Assembly: GCF_051857545.1 (NCBI RefSeq)
Contig: NZ_JBPZHB010000002.1
Location: 744,001-808,000, forward strand
DNA from: Larkinella sp051857545
Lineage (GTDB): Bacteria; Bacteroidota; Bacteroidia; Cytophagales; Spirosomataceae
DNA length: 64,000 bases
Direction of reading: 5' to 3'
Part shown: one piece after another, positions 45,319 to 55,059 of the stretch
Layout: each line of letters begins with the position of its first letter
Position numbering within the stretch: position 1 is the first letter of the stretch
Made by a program: the position numbers and the translations under genes
Notes under the pieces: generated by a model
Told to the model about the DNA's origin: nothing
The model's input: only the letters and a program-made list of their open reading frames with translations
The model's database searches: none

Positions 45319-46721
45319 TGAAAACCGCCCTGCTGTTGTGGTTTTTGCTCCTTTCCAGGGCTTATGCCGACGTTGTTTTGCCCTCGATTCTGGCGTCGGA
45401 CATGGTGTTACAACAGGAAACCAATGTGGCCCTCTGGGGTTGGGCGAATCCGACCGAAAAAATAACCGTTACTGCTAGTTGGGATAACCGGTCGGTGAGC
45501 GTCACCGGTGCTGCCGATGCGACCTGGAAAATTCGCCTGCGAACGCCCAAAAGCGGTGGGCCATATTCCATTACGATTCAGGGGAACAATACGGTTTTGC
45601 TGACCAATATTCTGATCGGTGAAGTCTGGCTGTGTTCGGGGCAGTCGAACATGGCGTTGACTGCCGCCGGAGGGGTGAAGGACGCCTGGGCTGAATTGCC
45701 GAAGGCCCACAACCCCAACATGCGGTTTTTTAAGATGAACCGTCGGGCGGCCGTTTCGCCCCAGAACGACGTGGGCGGAAACTGGTCGATTTGTGATTCG
45801 GTCAGTTTGAAACGATTCAGTGCCGTCGGATACTTTTTCGGGAAGAAACTGCAAGCCGAACTTGGCATTCCGATTGGCCTGATTGATATGTCGTGGGGCG
45901 GTTCCAAGATGGATACCTGGCTGCCTGAATCGCTCGTCAATCTGTATCCCGAAACCCGCCATTCGGGCCGGACGATGGTCAAAACGCCCTGGGCACCGAA
46001 CGTTCCGGGCGTTTTGTTCAACGGCATGGTCGCGCCCATTACGTCGTTCGCCATTGCCGGGGTGATCTGGTACCAGGGCGAGTCGAACCGGCATTATGCG
46101 CCGGCCTATTACCAATTGACGCGTCTGCTCGTGGAAAGTTGGCGCGGACGCTGGCAGACCGATTTCCCGTTTTACTTCGTCCAACTGGCTCCGTATCGCT
46201 ACGGCGGAACGTTTGAAACCGCGTTGATTCGGGAAAAACAGACGAGGGCGATGGCTATTCCGAAAACCGGCATGGTGGTGACGACCGATCTGGTCGATAA
46301 TCTGGATGATATTCATCCGGCGTATAAAAAAGAAGTCGGGAATCGGCTGGCCAACTGGGCGTTGGCCGACACCTATCATCAAAAGATCGATTCGTACAAA
46401 AGTCCGCAATACCGCTCCCTGCGCATCCACGGAAACCGCATCCGGCTGACCTTCGACCACGCGCCCAACGGCCTGATTGCCAGAACCGGGGTGCTGACGG
46501 AATTTGAAATCGCCGGGGCCGATCAAGTTTTCAGGAAAGCACGGGCCCGGATTAAACACAACACCGTTGAAGTTTGGGCCGATAGCGTCGAGAATCCCGT
46601 CGCCGTCCGGTTTGCGTTTCGGGATGCGCCCGAACCCACGTTATTCAGCGCAGAAGGCTTGCCGGTTATTCCGTTTCGGACGGATGATTGGGATCTGGGG
46701 CTGGTTAAAAAGGAATGGTGA
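45318..46721 (+). CDS. Sialate O-acetylesterase-like secreted esterase (SASA/SGNH family)
   Basis: The 467-residue secreted enzyme has a signal peptide (1-17). The nucleophile Ser lies in GEVWLCSGQSNMAL near 103-116, further blocks are WYQGESNRHYA near 255 and DIHPAYKKEVGNRLA near 328-342, which carries the catalytic Asp-x-x-His pair. The fold has an N-terminal beta-rich domain inserted before the hydrolase, as in SASA-type enzymes. It removes O-acetyl groups from sugars. It is translationally coupled to the FAD oxidoreductase and completes cassette 1. Confidence 0.92.
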   Translation: MKTALLLWFLLLSRAYADVVLPSILASDMVLQQETNVALWGWANPTEKITVTASWDNRSVSVTGAADATWKIRLRTPKSGGPYSITIQGNNTVLLTNILIGEVWLCSGQSNMALTAAGGVKDAWAELPKAHNPNMRFFKMNRRAAVSPQNDVGGNWSICDSVSLKRFSAVGYFFGKKLQAELGIPIGLIDMSWGGSKMDTWLPESLVNLYPETRHSGRTMVKTPWAPNVPGVLFNGMVAPITSFAIAGVIWYQGESNRHYAPAYYQLTRLLVESWRGRWQTDFPFYFVQLAPYRYGGTFETALIREKQTRAMAIPKTGMVVTTDLVDNLDDIHPAYKKEVGNRLANWALADTYHQKIDSYKSPQYRSLRIHGNRIRLTFDHAPNGLIARTGVLTEFEIAGADQVFRKARARIKHNTVEVWADSVENPVAVRFAFRDAPEPTLFSAEGLPVIPFRTDDWDLGLVKKEW

Positions 46722-46724
46722 ATT

Positions 46725-46806
46725 ATAAATGATGAACGCCAAATGTAAAAGTGTCCCCAGCTTGCACTTGCACTTTTACATTTGGCGTTCATCATTTTAC
46801 ATTTTT
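46725..46806. repeat. Heptamer-built inverted repeat (element H9)
   Basis: The arms 46727-46753 and 46771-46797 are perfect 27-bp complements. Units from 46725 are ATAAATG, ATGAACG, CCAAATG, TAAAAGT; the right side continues with an extra unit. The unit set is close to that of H7 and H2. It lies 3 bp beyond the esterase stop, at the end of cassette 1. The rest of the gap to 46946 is a pyrimidine-rich stretch followed by a likely promoter. Confidence 0.9.
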
Positions 46807-46946
46807 CATTCCCTTTTCTTTTCTTCCTTTTTTCGCAAAACTTTTTCTAAAAAAATCCCAACCGCCACTACGTATATTCGGCTTTGAATTTGTCTTTATT
46901 CCAAAGGGACTAAAAACCCGGGAATCAGAAGTTTAAATCGTCGTGT

Positions 46947-47639
46947 ATGCGGGCTGCTTTTACGCAAGAATCTTCGGAAAACACCGGTCGGAAAGACGGC
47001 GGTGAATCGATGGCACACCGGCCCGACGGGTCGGATGGGGCCGAATCGGTGACCACGCTGGATTCCGAATTGTTCATTCGCCGGACGTTCGGAACCGATC
47101 CGAAAAAAGGCTGCGAATTGCTTTTTCGGCTGTATTACAAGCCGATGTGTACGCACGCCACCCGGTTTGTGTATTCCCGCGAAATTGCGGAAGATCTGGT
47201 GGCCGACATTTTCTACAACTTCTGGAACACGCAGGCATTCAGTCAGGTACAGCATTCGTACCGGGCTTATCTGTTCCGTTCGGTTCGCAATCGCGCCTAC
47301 AATTACCTGATGAACGAGCTGAAAAAGAGCGATCCGCTGGAGTCGGCCCTGCAGCAGGAATCGGCTTCCTCCGATGCACCCGAACGCATGATGCAATTTG
47401 AGGAATTGTACCGGAAGGTGGACGAACTGGTGGGAACCTTGCCTCCGCAATGCCAGAAAGTGTTCATCATGAACCGGTTTGAGGGGAAGAAAAACCGGGA
47501 AATCGCCGACGAACTCCACCTATCGATTCGTACCGTGGAAACCCACATCGGAAAAGCCCTGGCAACTTTGCGAACCGGTCTGAAAGACAGTTGGATGTGG
47601 ATGGCTTTGCTGGCAGGTATGACCGACTGGCCAGCCTGA
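46947..47639 (+). CDS. ECF-type RNA polymerase sigma-70 factor (cassette 2)
   Basis: The 230-residue sigma factor has an unusually long N-terminal extension of about 40 residues (Gly/Asp-rich; MRAAFTQESSENTGRKDGGE) before region 2 (CELLFRLYYKPMCTHATRFVY, VADIFYNFWNT). Region 4 lies near 150-205 (LPPQCQKVFIMNRFEGKKNREIA, LSIRTVETHIGKAL). A start at the Met at codon 22 would shorten the extension without affecting conserved regions. It is followed after 99 bp by its FecR partner. The sequence is clearly different from the cassette 1 and 3 sigma factors, so cross-talk is unlikely. Confidence 0.93.
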   Translation: MRAAFTQESSENTGRKDGGESMAHRPDGSDGAESVTTLDSELFIRRTFGTDPKKGCELLFRLYYKPMCTHATRFVYSREIAEDLVADIFYNFWNTQAFSQVQHSYRAYLFRSVRNRAYNYLMNELKKSDPLESALQQESASSDAPERMMQFEELYRKVDELVGTLPPQCQKVFIMNRFEGKKNREIADELHLSIRTVETHIGKALATLRTGLKDSWMWMALLAGMTDWPA

Positions 47640-47738
47640 AATTCCTCTTTTTCGAGCCTCCGACTACGTGTAGATCCCGTCCTTTTTGTCTAGCTAGAAA
47701 CGGCGTCAAAACAACAACCGCTTCCGACGAGCCAAACC

Positions 47739-48746
47739 ATGAATCCGATGATTACGAAAGAACTGGTGTTCGCGCATTTTGCCGGTAAGACCACCCCCCT
47801 GCAGAAGCGGCAGATCGAACAGTGGCTGCACGACGAAATCAACCAGGAATCGTTCTACCGGTGGCTGGTGGAATGGGAACGCCAGGCGCCCCCGTATGTG
47901 CCGGAACTGGACCAGGCTCTGGAGCGGTATGTGCAACACATGCAGACTCATCCGTCGGTGGCAACCGTCAGCAGTGTGGAAACGTTGCGGGAAACCGGTC
48001 GAAGCTTCCGATTTCCGATCCGCTGGCTGGCTGCCGCAGCGGTGTTGATCGGGCTGGTTTTTGCTGGCTGGCTGGGTCGGAACCGAATTTATTACCAGAC
48101 TTACCGGACGGATTTTGGGCAAACCCGCTCGCTGACGCTGTCGGATGGCAGCAAGGTGACGCTGAACGCCAATTCGGAATTGCAGGTTCCCCGGTTTGGG
48201 TTCGGAGCCGAAACCCGCGAGGTTGTGCTGTTCGGGGAAGCCTTCTTTTCGGTTACGCACCAGGCTGGACATCAGAAGTTTCTGGTGAAAACCCAGGGCG
48301 ATTTCAACGTAACCGTTCTCGGAACCGAGTTCACCGTTTATTCCCGGACGCGGGGTGGCAAGGTGATGCTTCGCCGGGGAAAAGTGGAACTGAGCTACAC
48401 CGAAAACCGCCAACGCCGGCAGGTGACGCTGAAACCGGGCGATCTGGCGACATTTAGCCGACAAAATCAACTGCAACTTCAGAGCCAGGTGGAACCCGAA
48501 AAATATACGGCTTTTACGGAAAAACGCTTCGTTTTTGAAGACATGTCCCTGCGTGAGTTTGGCGATATGCTCACGGAAAATTACGGCTTGCAGGTCGAAA
48601 TCAGCAGCGACCAACTAGCCCGGCGCACGCTGGTAGGATCGTTCCGCGCCGACAATGTAGACGATTTGCTCAATACCGTTTCCGAAGTCTTTGGCATCCG
48701 GGTTGTCCGGCACGACGACACCGTCCGGTTTGTCGAAGACCACTAA
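47739..48746 (+). CDS. FecR family anti-sigma factor with DUF4974 domain (cassette 2)
   Basis: The 335-residue protein has a cytoplasmic N-terminus of the common FecR form (MITKELVFAHFAGKTTPLQKRQIEQWLHD), a membrane helix near 92-110 (AAAVLIGLVFAGWLG), a periplasmic FecR domain (about 120-225; LSDGSKVTLNANSELQVP, GEAFFSVTH, VLGTEFTVYSR) and a DUF4974 domain to the end (FEDMSLREFGDMLTENYGLQV). It should bind sigma factor 2 and receive the signal from the SusC of this cassette, whose gene starts 24 bp downstream. Confidence 0.93.
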   Translation: MNPMITKELVFAHFAGKTTPLQKRQIEQWLHDEINQESFYRWLVEWERQAPPYVPELDQALERYVQHMQTHPSVATVSSVETLRETGRSFRFPIRWLAAAAVLIGLVFAGWLGRNRIYYQTYRTDFGQTRSLTLSDGSKVTLNANSELQVPRFGFGAETREVVLFGEAFFSVTHQAGHQKFLVKTQGDFNVTVLGTEFTVYSRTRGGKVMLRRGKVELSYTENRQRRQVTLKPGDLATFSRQNQLQLQSQVEPEKYTAFTEKRFVFEDMSLREFGDMLTENYGLQVEISSDQLARRTLVGSFRADNVDDLLNTVSEVFGIRVVRHDDTVRFVEDH

Positions 48747-48770
48747 CCATTCCTAAACCCTTTTGTTGCC

Positions 48771-51700
48771 ATGAAAAGACCCTTACGAAAAACGCTCTGG
48801 GGCGGCTGTCTATTTGCCTTGCTTTCCCTGATGAGCTTCCCAAACCGGGCCCAGACGTTGGCCCGCGCCCAGCAACCCACCGCCCGGCAGGAAAATACCC
48901 CGGAAGTCCGCAAACTGCGGGATGTGCTGAAGGATTTGAAAAATCACTACGGCGTGGATATTCTGTTCGAAGGCGGTTTGCTGGAAGGCGTTACCGTTCC
49001 GGCGGGGCGGCTGAATTACAACCGGAAGCTGGAGTTTAATCTGGACAAACTGTTGAATGCGACCGGTTTGTATTACAAAAAAGCGCAGAACGGCGCTTAC
49101 CTGATTCTCGACAAAAAACAGGGTCGCCGGAACGCCGACTCGCCGGAAGTGCTGCAACGCGTGAATGAAACCACGCCCGGTTTTTCCGCACCTTTGACGG
49201 CCAGGATTCCGCCGGTTCAGGAGTTGGTGGTGTCCAGCCAGGCGAAAAATGCGAGCGATCAGACGATTGGCGGAACCGTCACCAGCGAAACCGGCGAAGG
49301 GCTGCCGGGCGTCAGCATCGTCATCAAAAATACCACGCGGGGAACCACCACCGATGCCGATGGAAAATTTAAACTCAGCATTTCAGACGGTCAGGTGACG
49401 CTGATTTTTTCCTTCGTCGGGTATCTGAACCAGGAAGTTGCGGTCGGAAACCGTACGATCATTGACGTCCGGCTGGCTCCCGATACCAAAGCGTTGGGCG
49501 AAGTCGTTGTTGTCGGCTACGGTACCCGAACCAAAAGCTCCCTGACCGGGGCCATTGCCTCTGTCAAAGCCGAGGAATTGAAAGCGACGCCGGTGGCTAA
49601 CCTAGCGCAGGGTCTTCAGGGGCGCGTGAGCGGGCTGGACATGCGGCAAAATTCGGGAACACCCGGCGGCAACATCAGCGTGCGCATCCGGGGGACGAAC
49701 TCCATCAACGGAACGTCGGAACCGCTGTATGTGATCGACGGGATTCAGATTTCGGCGTCGTCGGGCGTCAATGCGGCCAATCCGCTTTCCCAGATCAATC
49801 CGTCGGACATCGAGTCGGTGGAGGTGTTGAAAGATGCAGCAGCCACGGCGATTTACGGGGCCAGAGCGGCCAACGGCGTGGTGTTGATCACGACCAAACG
49901 CGGCAAAGACGGCGTGACGAACGTTTCGTACGACGGCTACATCGGTCAGCAGGAAACCACCCGGAAGCTGGGCATCCTGAATGCGACGCAGTTTGCCCAG
50001 TTGGAAAACGCCACCTACAGCCCCACCGTCGTGTATCCCAATCCGGATGCGGTGGGGGCAGGAACCAATTACCTGGATTTGATTTTTCGCCAGGCGATGA
50101 TTCAGAACCACCAGCTCTCGGTGAACACCGGCACGAACAAAACCCAGATTGCGCTCGGCGCAAATTATTTTAGTCAGGAAGGGATCATCAAAAAGACAGA
50201 TTACGAGCGGTATGCGCTCCGGGCCAACATCGACCACCGGATCAGTGAGCGGGTGAAGGTCGGCACCAGTCTGTATTACACCGCAACGGGCGAAAACCGG
50301 GTGAATGCGGGCGGAACGGGGGTGAACGTCACGAGTGCGCGCGAAGGCATTCTGGGCCGGGCCGTGGCGGCTCCGCCAACCTTGCGACCCTACCGGGCCG
50401 ATGGCAGCGTGTATTCCTTTGCCGATCAGTTCAACGGACGCTACCGGGAAACCGTCAATCCAATGGGCGAGCTGGCGAAGAAGAATTACACCAGCGGCAA
50501 CCGGTTTCTGGGTAATTTGTACCTTGAAGTGACGCTCCTCAAAGGGCTGACGTACCGCGCCAGCCTCAACGCTGATCTGTCCTCCAGTTTACAGGAACAG
50601 TATTCGCCCCGCTCCATTGTCGACTCGATTTCGCTGAACAATCCCAACGCCGTGAACGGATCGGCCATCAACAACAGCAGCTACGCCCGAACCTTGCTGC
50701 ACGAAAGCATCCTGACCTACAAAACCCAGTTTGGTCAATACCATACGCTCAATGCGACCGTGGTGTACGCGACGCAGTCGGATATTTTGCAGACCAATAA
50801 CCAGACGGCTTCCGGTTTTGGCAACGACTTCACCGAAAACTGGTCCACCGCGAATGCCACGGTGTATGCGCTGTCGAGCTTCCGGAATAAAAGCAGCCTG
50901 AGCTCGTGGCTGGGGCGGGTGGGATATGGTTTTAAAGACCGGTATTTTCTGGATCTGACGGGTCGGGTGGATGGCTCCAGCAAGTTTGGTGCGAACAACA
51001 AATACGGTTTTTTTCCGGCGGTGTCGGCGGCCTGGCGGATCATCGAGGAGGAATTTATGAAACCCGTCAAATTCGTCAGTGACCTGAAACTGCGGGCGAG
51101 CTACGGCGTGACCGGAAATGCGGGGGCCATCGGGCCATACCAGTCGCTGGCGACGGTGAGCGGACAGGGCTACAACTACAATTTCAACAACATAACCCAA
51201 ACCGGCATCAACCCGAGCGGGATTGCGAACCCGGATTTGAAATGGGAACAGGCGACGCAACTCGACATTGGTCTGGATGCGTCTTTTCTGAATAACCGGC
51301 TGACTGTCGTCGCCGATTATTACCACAAACGAACCGATAACCTGCTCTTCACCAAAGCCTTGCCGATGTCATCGGGTTACACAACCATCACGGGGAATTA
51401 CGGTTCGATCCAGAACAAGGGGCTGGAATTGGGACTGAGTGGCAAGATTTTGACGGGCGCGGTCAAGTGGGAAGCGTCGGGAAACATCACCTTCAACAAA
51501 AACAAGGTGCTGGCGCTGGACGGTATTCAGAACGAAATTGCCCTGTCGAGCTATTCCATTTTGAAAGTCGGGCAACCACTGGGGATCTACCGGACGTATA
51601 TGTTGGACGGCATTAACCAGACCGGTGAAACCTTCCTCCCCGGCTATGACGCCCGGACGGGCGGTTTTAAAATCAAGGATGTCAATGGCGACGGCAAAAT

Positions 51701-52214
51701 CAGCACCGATGATCAGGTGATTGTCGGGAATGCGCAGCCCAAGTACTTTTTCGGGTTTTCGACGCTGGTGAAATACAAGAATTTTGAACTGAGCGGTTTT
51801 CTGCAGGGCGTGCAGGGGAGTCGGCTGTTCAACGGTTTCCGGTTTACGTTCGAAACACCATCCGGGCAGGTCAATTTGCTCGAAGGAACGGCCAACCGCT
51901 GGTCGGCGACCAACCCCAACAACGAGTATGTCAAACCGGCGCAGGGCACGAACCTGCCGGTGGGCGATCGCTGGGTGGAAGACAATTCGTACATCCGGGT
52001 CAAGAACTTAACGCTGGCCTACAACCTTCCCCGCGTCAAATTCACCAAAGGTATTCGGGCGTATGTGGCTGGAAACAACCTTTTTACGCTGACTAAATAC
52101 CAGGGCTGGGACCCCGAATCCAATAATTACGGGAGTGCCAATGCGCTGTTTTACGACAACGGTACGTACCCGGCGGCCAAATCGTACGTAGTGGGCCTTC
52201 AGTGTACGTTCTGA
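48771..52214 (+). CDS. SusC/RagA family TonB-linked outer membrane transporter with STN domain (cassette 2)
   Basis: The 1147-residue transporter has a signal peptide ending near NRAQ (residue 28), an STN-type domain (about 45-115; LKDLKNHYGVDILFEGGLLEG), a low-complexity linker, a carboxypeptidase-regulatory-like domain (about 165-235) and a plug from about 245 (VVVGYGTRTKSSLTGAI; QGRVSGLDMRQNSGTPGG). The barrel ends VVGLQCTF; the penultimate positions contain a Cys, which is uncommon. The sequence is diverged from the SusC proteins of cassettes 1 and 3, so a different ligand is expected. The SusD gene follows after only 19 bp, with no hairpin between. Confidence 0.97.
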   Translation: MKRPLRKTLWGGCLFALLSLMSFPNRAQTLARAQQPTARQENTPEVRKLRDVLKDLKNHYGVDILFEGGLLEGVTVPAGRLNYNRKLEFNLDKLLNATGLYYKKAQNGAYLILDKKQGRRNADSPEVLQRVNETTPGFSAPLTARIPPVQELVVSSQAKNASDQTIGGTVTSETGEGLPGVSIVIKNTTRGTTTDADGKFKLSISDGQVTLIFSFVGYLNQEVAVGNRTIIDVRLAPDTKALGEVVVVGYGTRTKSSLTGAIASVKAEELKATPVANLAQGLQGRVSGLDMRQNSGTPGGNISVRIRGTNSINGTSEPLYVIDGIQISASSGVNAANPLSQINPSDIESVEVLKDAAATAIYGARAANGVVLITTKRGKDGVTNVSYDGYIGQQETTRKLGILNATQFAQLENATYSPTVVYPNPDAVGAGTNYLDLIFRQAMIQNHQLSVNTGTNKTQIALGANYFSQEGIIKKTDYERYALRANIDHRISERVKVGTSLYYTATGENRVNAGGTGVNVTSAREGILGRAVAAPPTLRPYRADGSVYSFADQFNGRYRETVNPMGELAKKNYTSGNRFLGNLYLEVTLLKGLTYRASLNADLSSSLQEQYSPRSIVDSISLNNPNAVNGSAINNSSYARTLLHESILTYKTQFGQYHTLNATVVYATQSDILQTNNQTASGFGNDFTENWSTANATVYALSSFRNKSSLSSWLGRVGYGFKDRYFLDLTGRVDGSSKFGANNKYGFFPAVSAAWRIIEEEFMKPVKFVSDLKLRASYGVTGNAGAIGPYQSLATVSGQGYNYNFNNITQTGINPSGIANPDLKWEQATQLDIGLDASFLNNRLTVVADYYHKRTDNLLFTKALPMSSGYTTITGNYGSIQNKGLELGLSGKILTGAVKWEASGNITFNKNKVLALDGIQNEIALSSYSILKVGQPLGIYRTYMLDGINQTGETFLPGYDARTGGFKIKDVNGDGKISTDDQVIVGNAQPKYFFGFSTLVKYKNFELSGFLQGVQGSRLFNGFRFTFETPSGQVNLLEGTANRWSATNPNNEYVKPAQGTNLPVGDRWVEDNSYIRVKNLTLAYNLPRVKFTKGIRAYVAGNNLFTLTKYQGWDPESNNYGSANALFYDNGTYPAAKSYVVGLQCTF

Positions 52215-52233
52215 TCCTTAACCACTGACTTTC

Positions 52234-53730
52234 ATGAAACGATCTTTTTCAACATCCATTCTGGTAGCGGTTCTGGCGGCCTTCGGGTTTAGTGCCTGCC
52301 AGGAATTAGACGAAACCGTGTATTCGTCGGTCATCACGACCAATTTTTACAAAAGTGCGCAGGACGCCGAAGCGGCTTTGACGGCGGCTTACGGGTCGAT
52401 CAACGACCTGTTCGACCAGGCTCCCATTGTCTTTGCCGGTGATTTTGCCGGGGATCAGCTCTGGGTAAAACCGGTGGTGGGCCGCAACGTCTTTGCCGTC
52501 TACAGCTACGATACCGACTATTCGGGGCCGAAAAGCTTTGGCCGGACGGCCGAAAGCCCCTACGGTTTATGGCAGTTTTGCTACAAGGGCATCGAGAACG
52601 CCAATTGGGTAATCGACCGGGTGCCAGCCATCGGGATGGAAACCAACCGCCGGAATGCCATTGTGGGCGAAGCCCTGTTCCTGCGGGCGTTCTATCATTT
52701 TACGCTGGCGAAAAACTTCGGGGATGTGGTCATCCGGACCTCACCCAGCCAGAGTGAATCGGACGCGCTGGTAGCGAAAAGTCCGAAAGCTGAGGTCTAT
52801 AAACAGATTTTCAAGGACCTGGAGGATGCCATTGCCAGACTGCCGTCGTATGCGGCTTCCACGATCAAAGGGCGGGCTTCCAAAGAAGTCGCCATCGGGC
52901 TGTATGCCAAAGCGGCTTTGTACGCCGAAGACTGGACAACCGCCAAAACGAAGTCGCTGGAAGTCATTAATTCCGGAAAATATACCTTGATGCCGAATGT
53001 CATGGATGTATTTGACGTCGAAAAAGAGGATGCGGCCCGGCAGGAAAATATGTTTGCCTTTGAAGGTGATAACGCCACCCGGGCGCGCGGCACGACGTTG
53101 ATGGGATTCTGCGGCCCCGCCAACAGCGCCAGCCGGGATTACGGAAACACGACGTTCGGCTCCATTTTTGCCTTTCAGGCGTTTTTCGATTCGTTTAGCC
53201 CCACCGACAAACGGCGGCAATTATTGGACACGAGCTTCGTCAGCGTCGCGGGGAAAGTGGTTCCGCAGAAGGAAATTACGCCCTATACCGTGAAAGGCGT
53301 GCTGATCAAAAAATACATGGATCGAAACTCGGTTGGCGCAAAAGGACGGAACAACGTACCGATGCTGCGGCTGGCGGATTTGTACCTGATTGCGTCGGAA
53401 GCAGAAGCCCGGCAGAACGGCCCGACGGCAACGGCCTACCAATACATCAACGCGATTCGAAACCGGGCAGGGCTGGCCAATCTCCCGACTGGTCTGAGCA
53501 AAGACGATTTTATCAAGGCGGTTTTGCAGGAACGGAGCTGGGAGTTTTTCGCCGAAGGCGACCGCTGGTACGACCTGACCCGCACCAATACGTTTCTGAC
53601 GGTGATTCCGAAAGCGGTTAACGAAGTGTATCCGACCCGCGCCCCCCAGCCGAAACACCGGTATTATCCGATACCGCTGGATGAAATCCGGGCCAACCCC
53701 AAACTGGAACAAAACCCGGACTGGAAATGA
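52234..53730 (+). CDS. RagB/SusD family nutrient-uptake lipoprotein (cassette 2)
   Basis: The 498-residue lipoprotein has lipobox Cys22 (FGFSAC) and SusD landmarks: YKSAQDAEAALTAAYGSIND near 40-60, GEALFLRAFYHFTLAKNFGDVVI near 148-170, TPR-like helices, and the C-terminal LQERSWEFFAEGDRWYDLTR. It would bind glycan with SusC 2. Its last codons overlap the start of the next gene by 4 bp (ATGA), which couples their translation. Confidence 0.96.
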   Translation: MKRSFSTSILVAVLAAFGFSACQELDETVYSSVITTNFYKSAQDAEAALTAAYGSINDLFDQAPIVFAGDFAGDQLWVKPVVGRNVFAVYSYDTDYSGPKSFGRTAESPYGLWQFCYKGIENANWVIDRVPAIGMETNRRNAIVGEALFLRAFYHFTLAKNFGDVVIRTSPSQSESDALVAKSPKAEVYKQIFKDLEDAIARLPSYAASTIKGRASKEVAIGLYAKAALYAEDWTTAKTKSLEVINSGKYTLMPNVMDVFDVEKEDAARQENMFAFEGDNATRARGTTLMGFCGPANSASRDYGNTTFGSIFAFQAFFDSFSPTDKRRQLLDTSFVSVAGKVVPQKEITPYTVKGVLIKKYMDRNSVGAKGRNNVPMLRLADLYLIASEAEARQNGPTATAYQYINAIRNRAGLANLPTGLSKDDFIKAVLQERSWEFFAEGDRWYDLTRTNTFLTVIPKAVNEVYPTRAPQPKHRYYPIPLDEIRANPKLEQNPDWK

Positions 53731-55052
53731 GGCAATTTCGGCAAAAAACGGTTTTAAGCTTTACGGGATTGATCCTGCTGGTATTCAGTTCGTTTCAGCT
53801 AAAAACTGGTACGTTTTCCGAAGTAGAAAACCGACAATTGGAAGCGAACGACAGCTTGAATGTTGAAAAAGCGCACCAGGAAATCTGGCGACGGTTTATC
53901 GACGAACATGCCATCCTGATCGATTTTTCGGATTTCAACGGCCACTTTGATCGTCCGACGGCGGCCGAATTTCGGGAGAACAAACCCAACGCGCTGGGCT
54001 GGTGGACGCCGACTGAAAACGGTTCGATGTTTAATGGCTTGTATCTGGACGGCATTTGCCAGCGTTGGATGCACCGTCGAAACGAAGCCGACCGGCAAAA
54101 GGCGAAGCGACTGGTGCAGGGTCTTTTGTTTCTGGCTTCGGTGGGCGACACCCCCGGTTTTATCGGGCGTGGTGTGGCGACGGACGGCAAAACGCCCCCG
54201 GCGATGGGCTCGAACGACCAGACGTCGCCCTGGTTTTACGGCCTCTGGCGCTACCTCGACACCGGACTGCCCGACCCGCCCGAACGGCGGCAGATCATTG
54301 CCAAAATGACGGAAGTTGCCAACGCATTACTGGCTAATACCTGGCGGTTGCCGACGATGACGTATTCGCCAGCCCGGTATCGCAACTCGTTTGCCAGCTT
54401 CAACTGGGAGGGCGCACCCCGCTTGTTGTTCATTCTGAAAGCGATGCATCAGTTGACCGGTGACGCCAAATGGGACCAACTCTATCAGAAAGCGGCCCGC
54501 GAGGTGGGCGGGGAAGCCCAGCGCAGCCGACTCCAGATTTGTGCGGAAGGGATGAAATTCGACGTTCCCAAGCAATTTCGCTGGACGGGCGTATCGAGCA
54601 CCGTGGATGTGCGGGCGCTGTGGGAAATGGAAAAAGACCCGGAAATGCGAAAGGCATATGAAGACGGTTTGAATGCCAGTGCGCGCAGTGCCGCCAGCGG
54701 GATCAGTCTATGGCATCAATTCGATCACAACGATCAGAAAGCCTTTCTGCACGACTGGCGGACGCTGAACCAGTGGTGGAAACCGCAACGCAGCGAACAG
54801 GACGCGCTGGACGTTTCCCAAACGGAGTTGAATGAGCTGGTGAAGTTGTCTCCCCGCCGGAATCAGGAGCTGGGCTTCGTCCGCGAACCGCTCTGGATGG
54901 CGTGGATTGTGACGATGGCCCCCGACCGGAAGCTGGTGGAGCAGCATCGTTCCGAAATCCGGGGTGCATTGTCTCATTTCCGGCCTGACCGACTCTATTA
55001 TTCCCAGTTTTTTCCCGCCGAAGCCGTCTGGTTTCGTCTTCAGCATCCGTAA
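53727..55052 (+). CDS. Exported protein of unrecognised family, paralogue of the next gene (cassette 2)
   Basis: The 441-residue product has an N-terminal hydrophobic signal (LSFTGLILLVFSSFQL) without a lipobox. Conserved blocks shared with the next gene are GWWTPTENGSMFNGLYLDG near 91-109, GLLFLASVGDTPGFIGRGVATDG near 131-153, NDQTSPWFYGLWRYLDTGLPD, HDWRTLNQWWKPQ and FVREPLWMAWI. Tryptophan-, Asp- and Gly-rich blocks between predicted helices suggest an (alpha/alpha) barrel as in glycosidases and unsaturated glucuronyl hydrolases, but no family motif is recognisable. Its place between SusD and a paralogue makes a role in glycan or sugar-acid breakdown likely. Start overlaps the SusD stop (ATGA). 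Confidence 0.85.
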   Translation: MRQFRQKTVLSFTGLILLVFSSFQLKTGTFSEVENRQLEANDSLNVEKAHQEIWRRFIDEHAILIDFSDFNGHFDRPTAAEFRENKPNALGWWTPTENGSMFNGLYLDGICQRWMHRRNEADRQKAKRLVQGLLFLASVGDTPGFIGRGVATDGKTPPAMGSNDQTSPWFYGLWRYLDTGLPDPPERRQIIAKMTEVANALLANTWRLPTMTYSPARYRNSFASFNWEGAPRLLFILKAMHQLTGDAKWDQLYQKAAREVGGEAQRSRLQICAEGMKFDVPKQFRWTGVSSTVDVRALWEMEKDPEMRKAYEDGLNASARSAASGISLWHQFDHNDQKAFLHDWRTLNQWWKPQRSEQDALDVSQTELNELVKLSPRRNQELGFVREPLWMAWIVTMAPDRKLVEQHRSEIRGALSHFRPDRLYYSQFFPAEAVWFRLQHP

Positions 55053-55059
55053 ACGGTTT

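Noticed and set aside
44167..46559. Two minus-strand frames of 367 and 383 codons
   Set aside because: They are antisense to the FAD oxidoreductase and the esterase, both of which carry clear family motifs.
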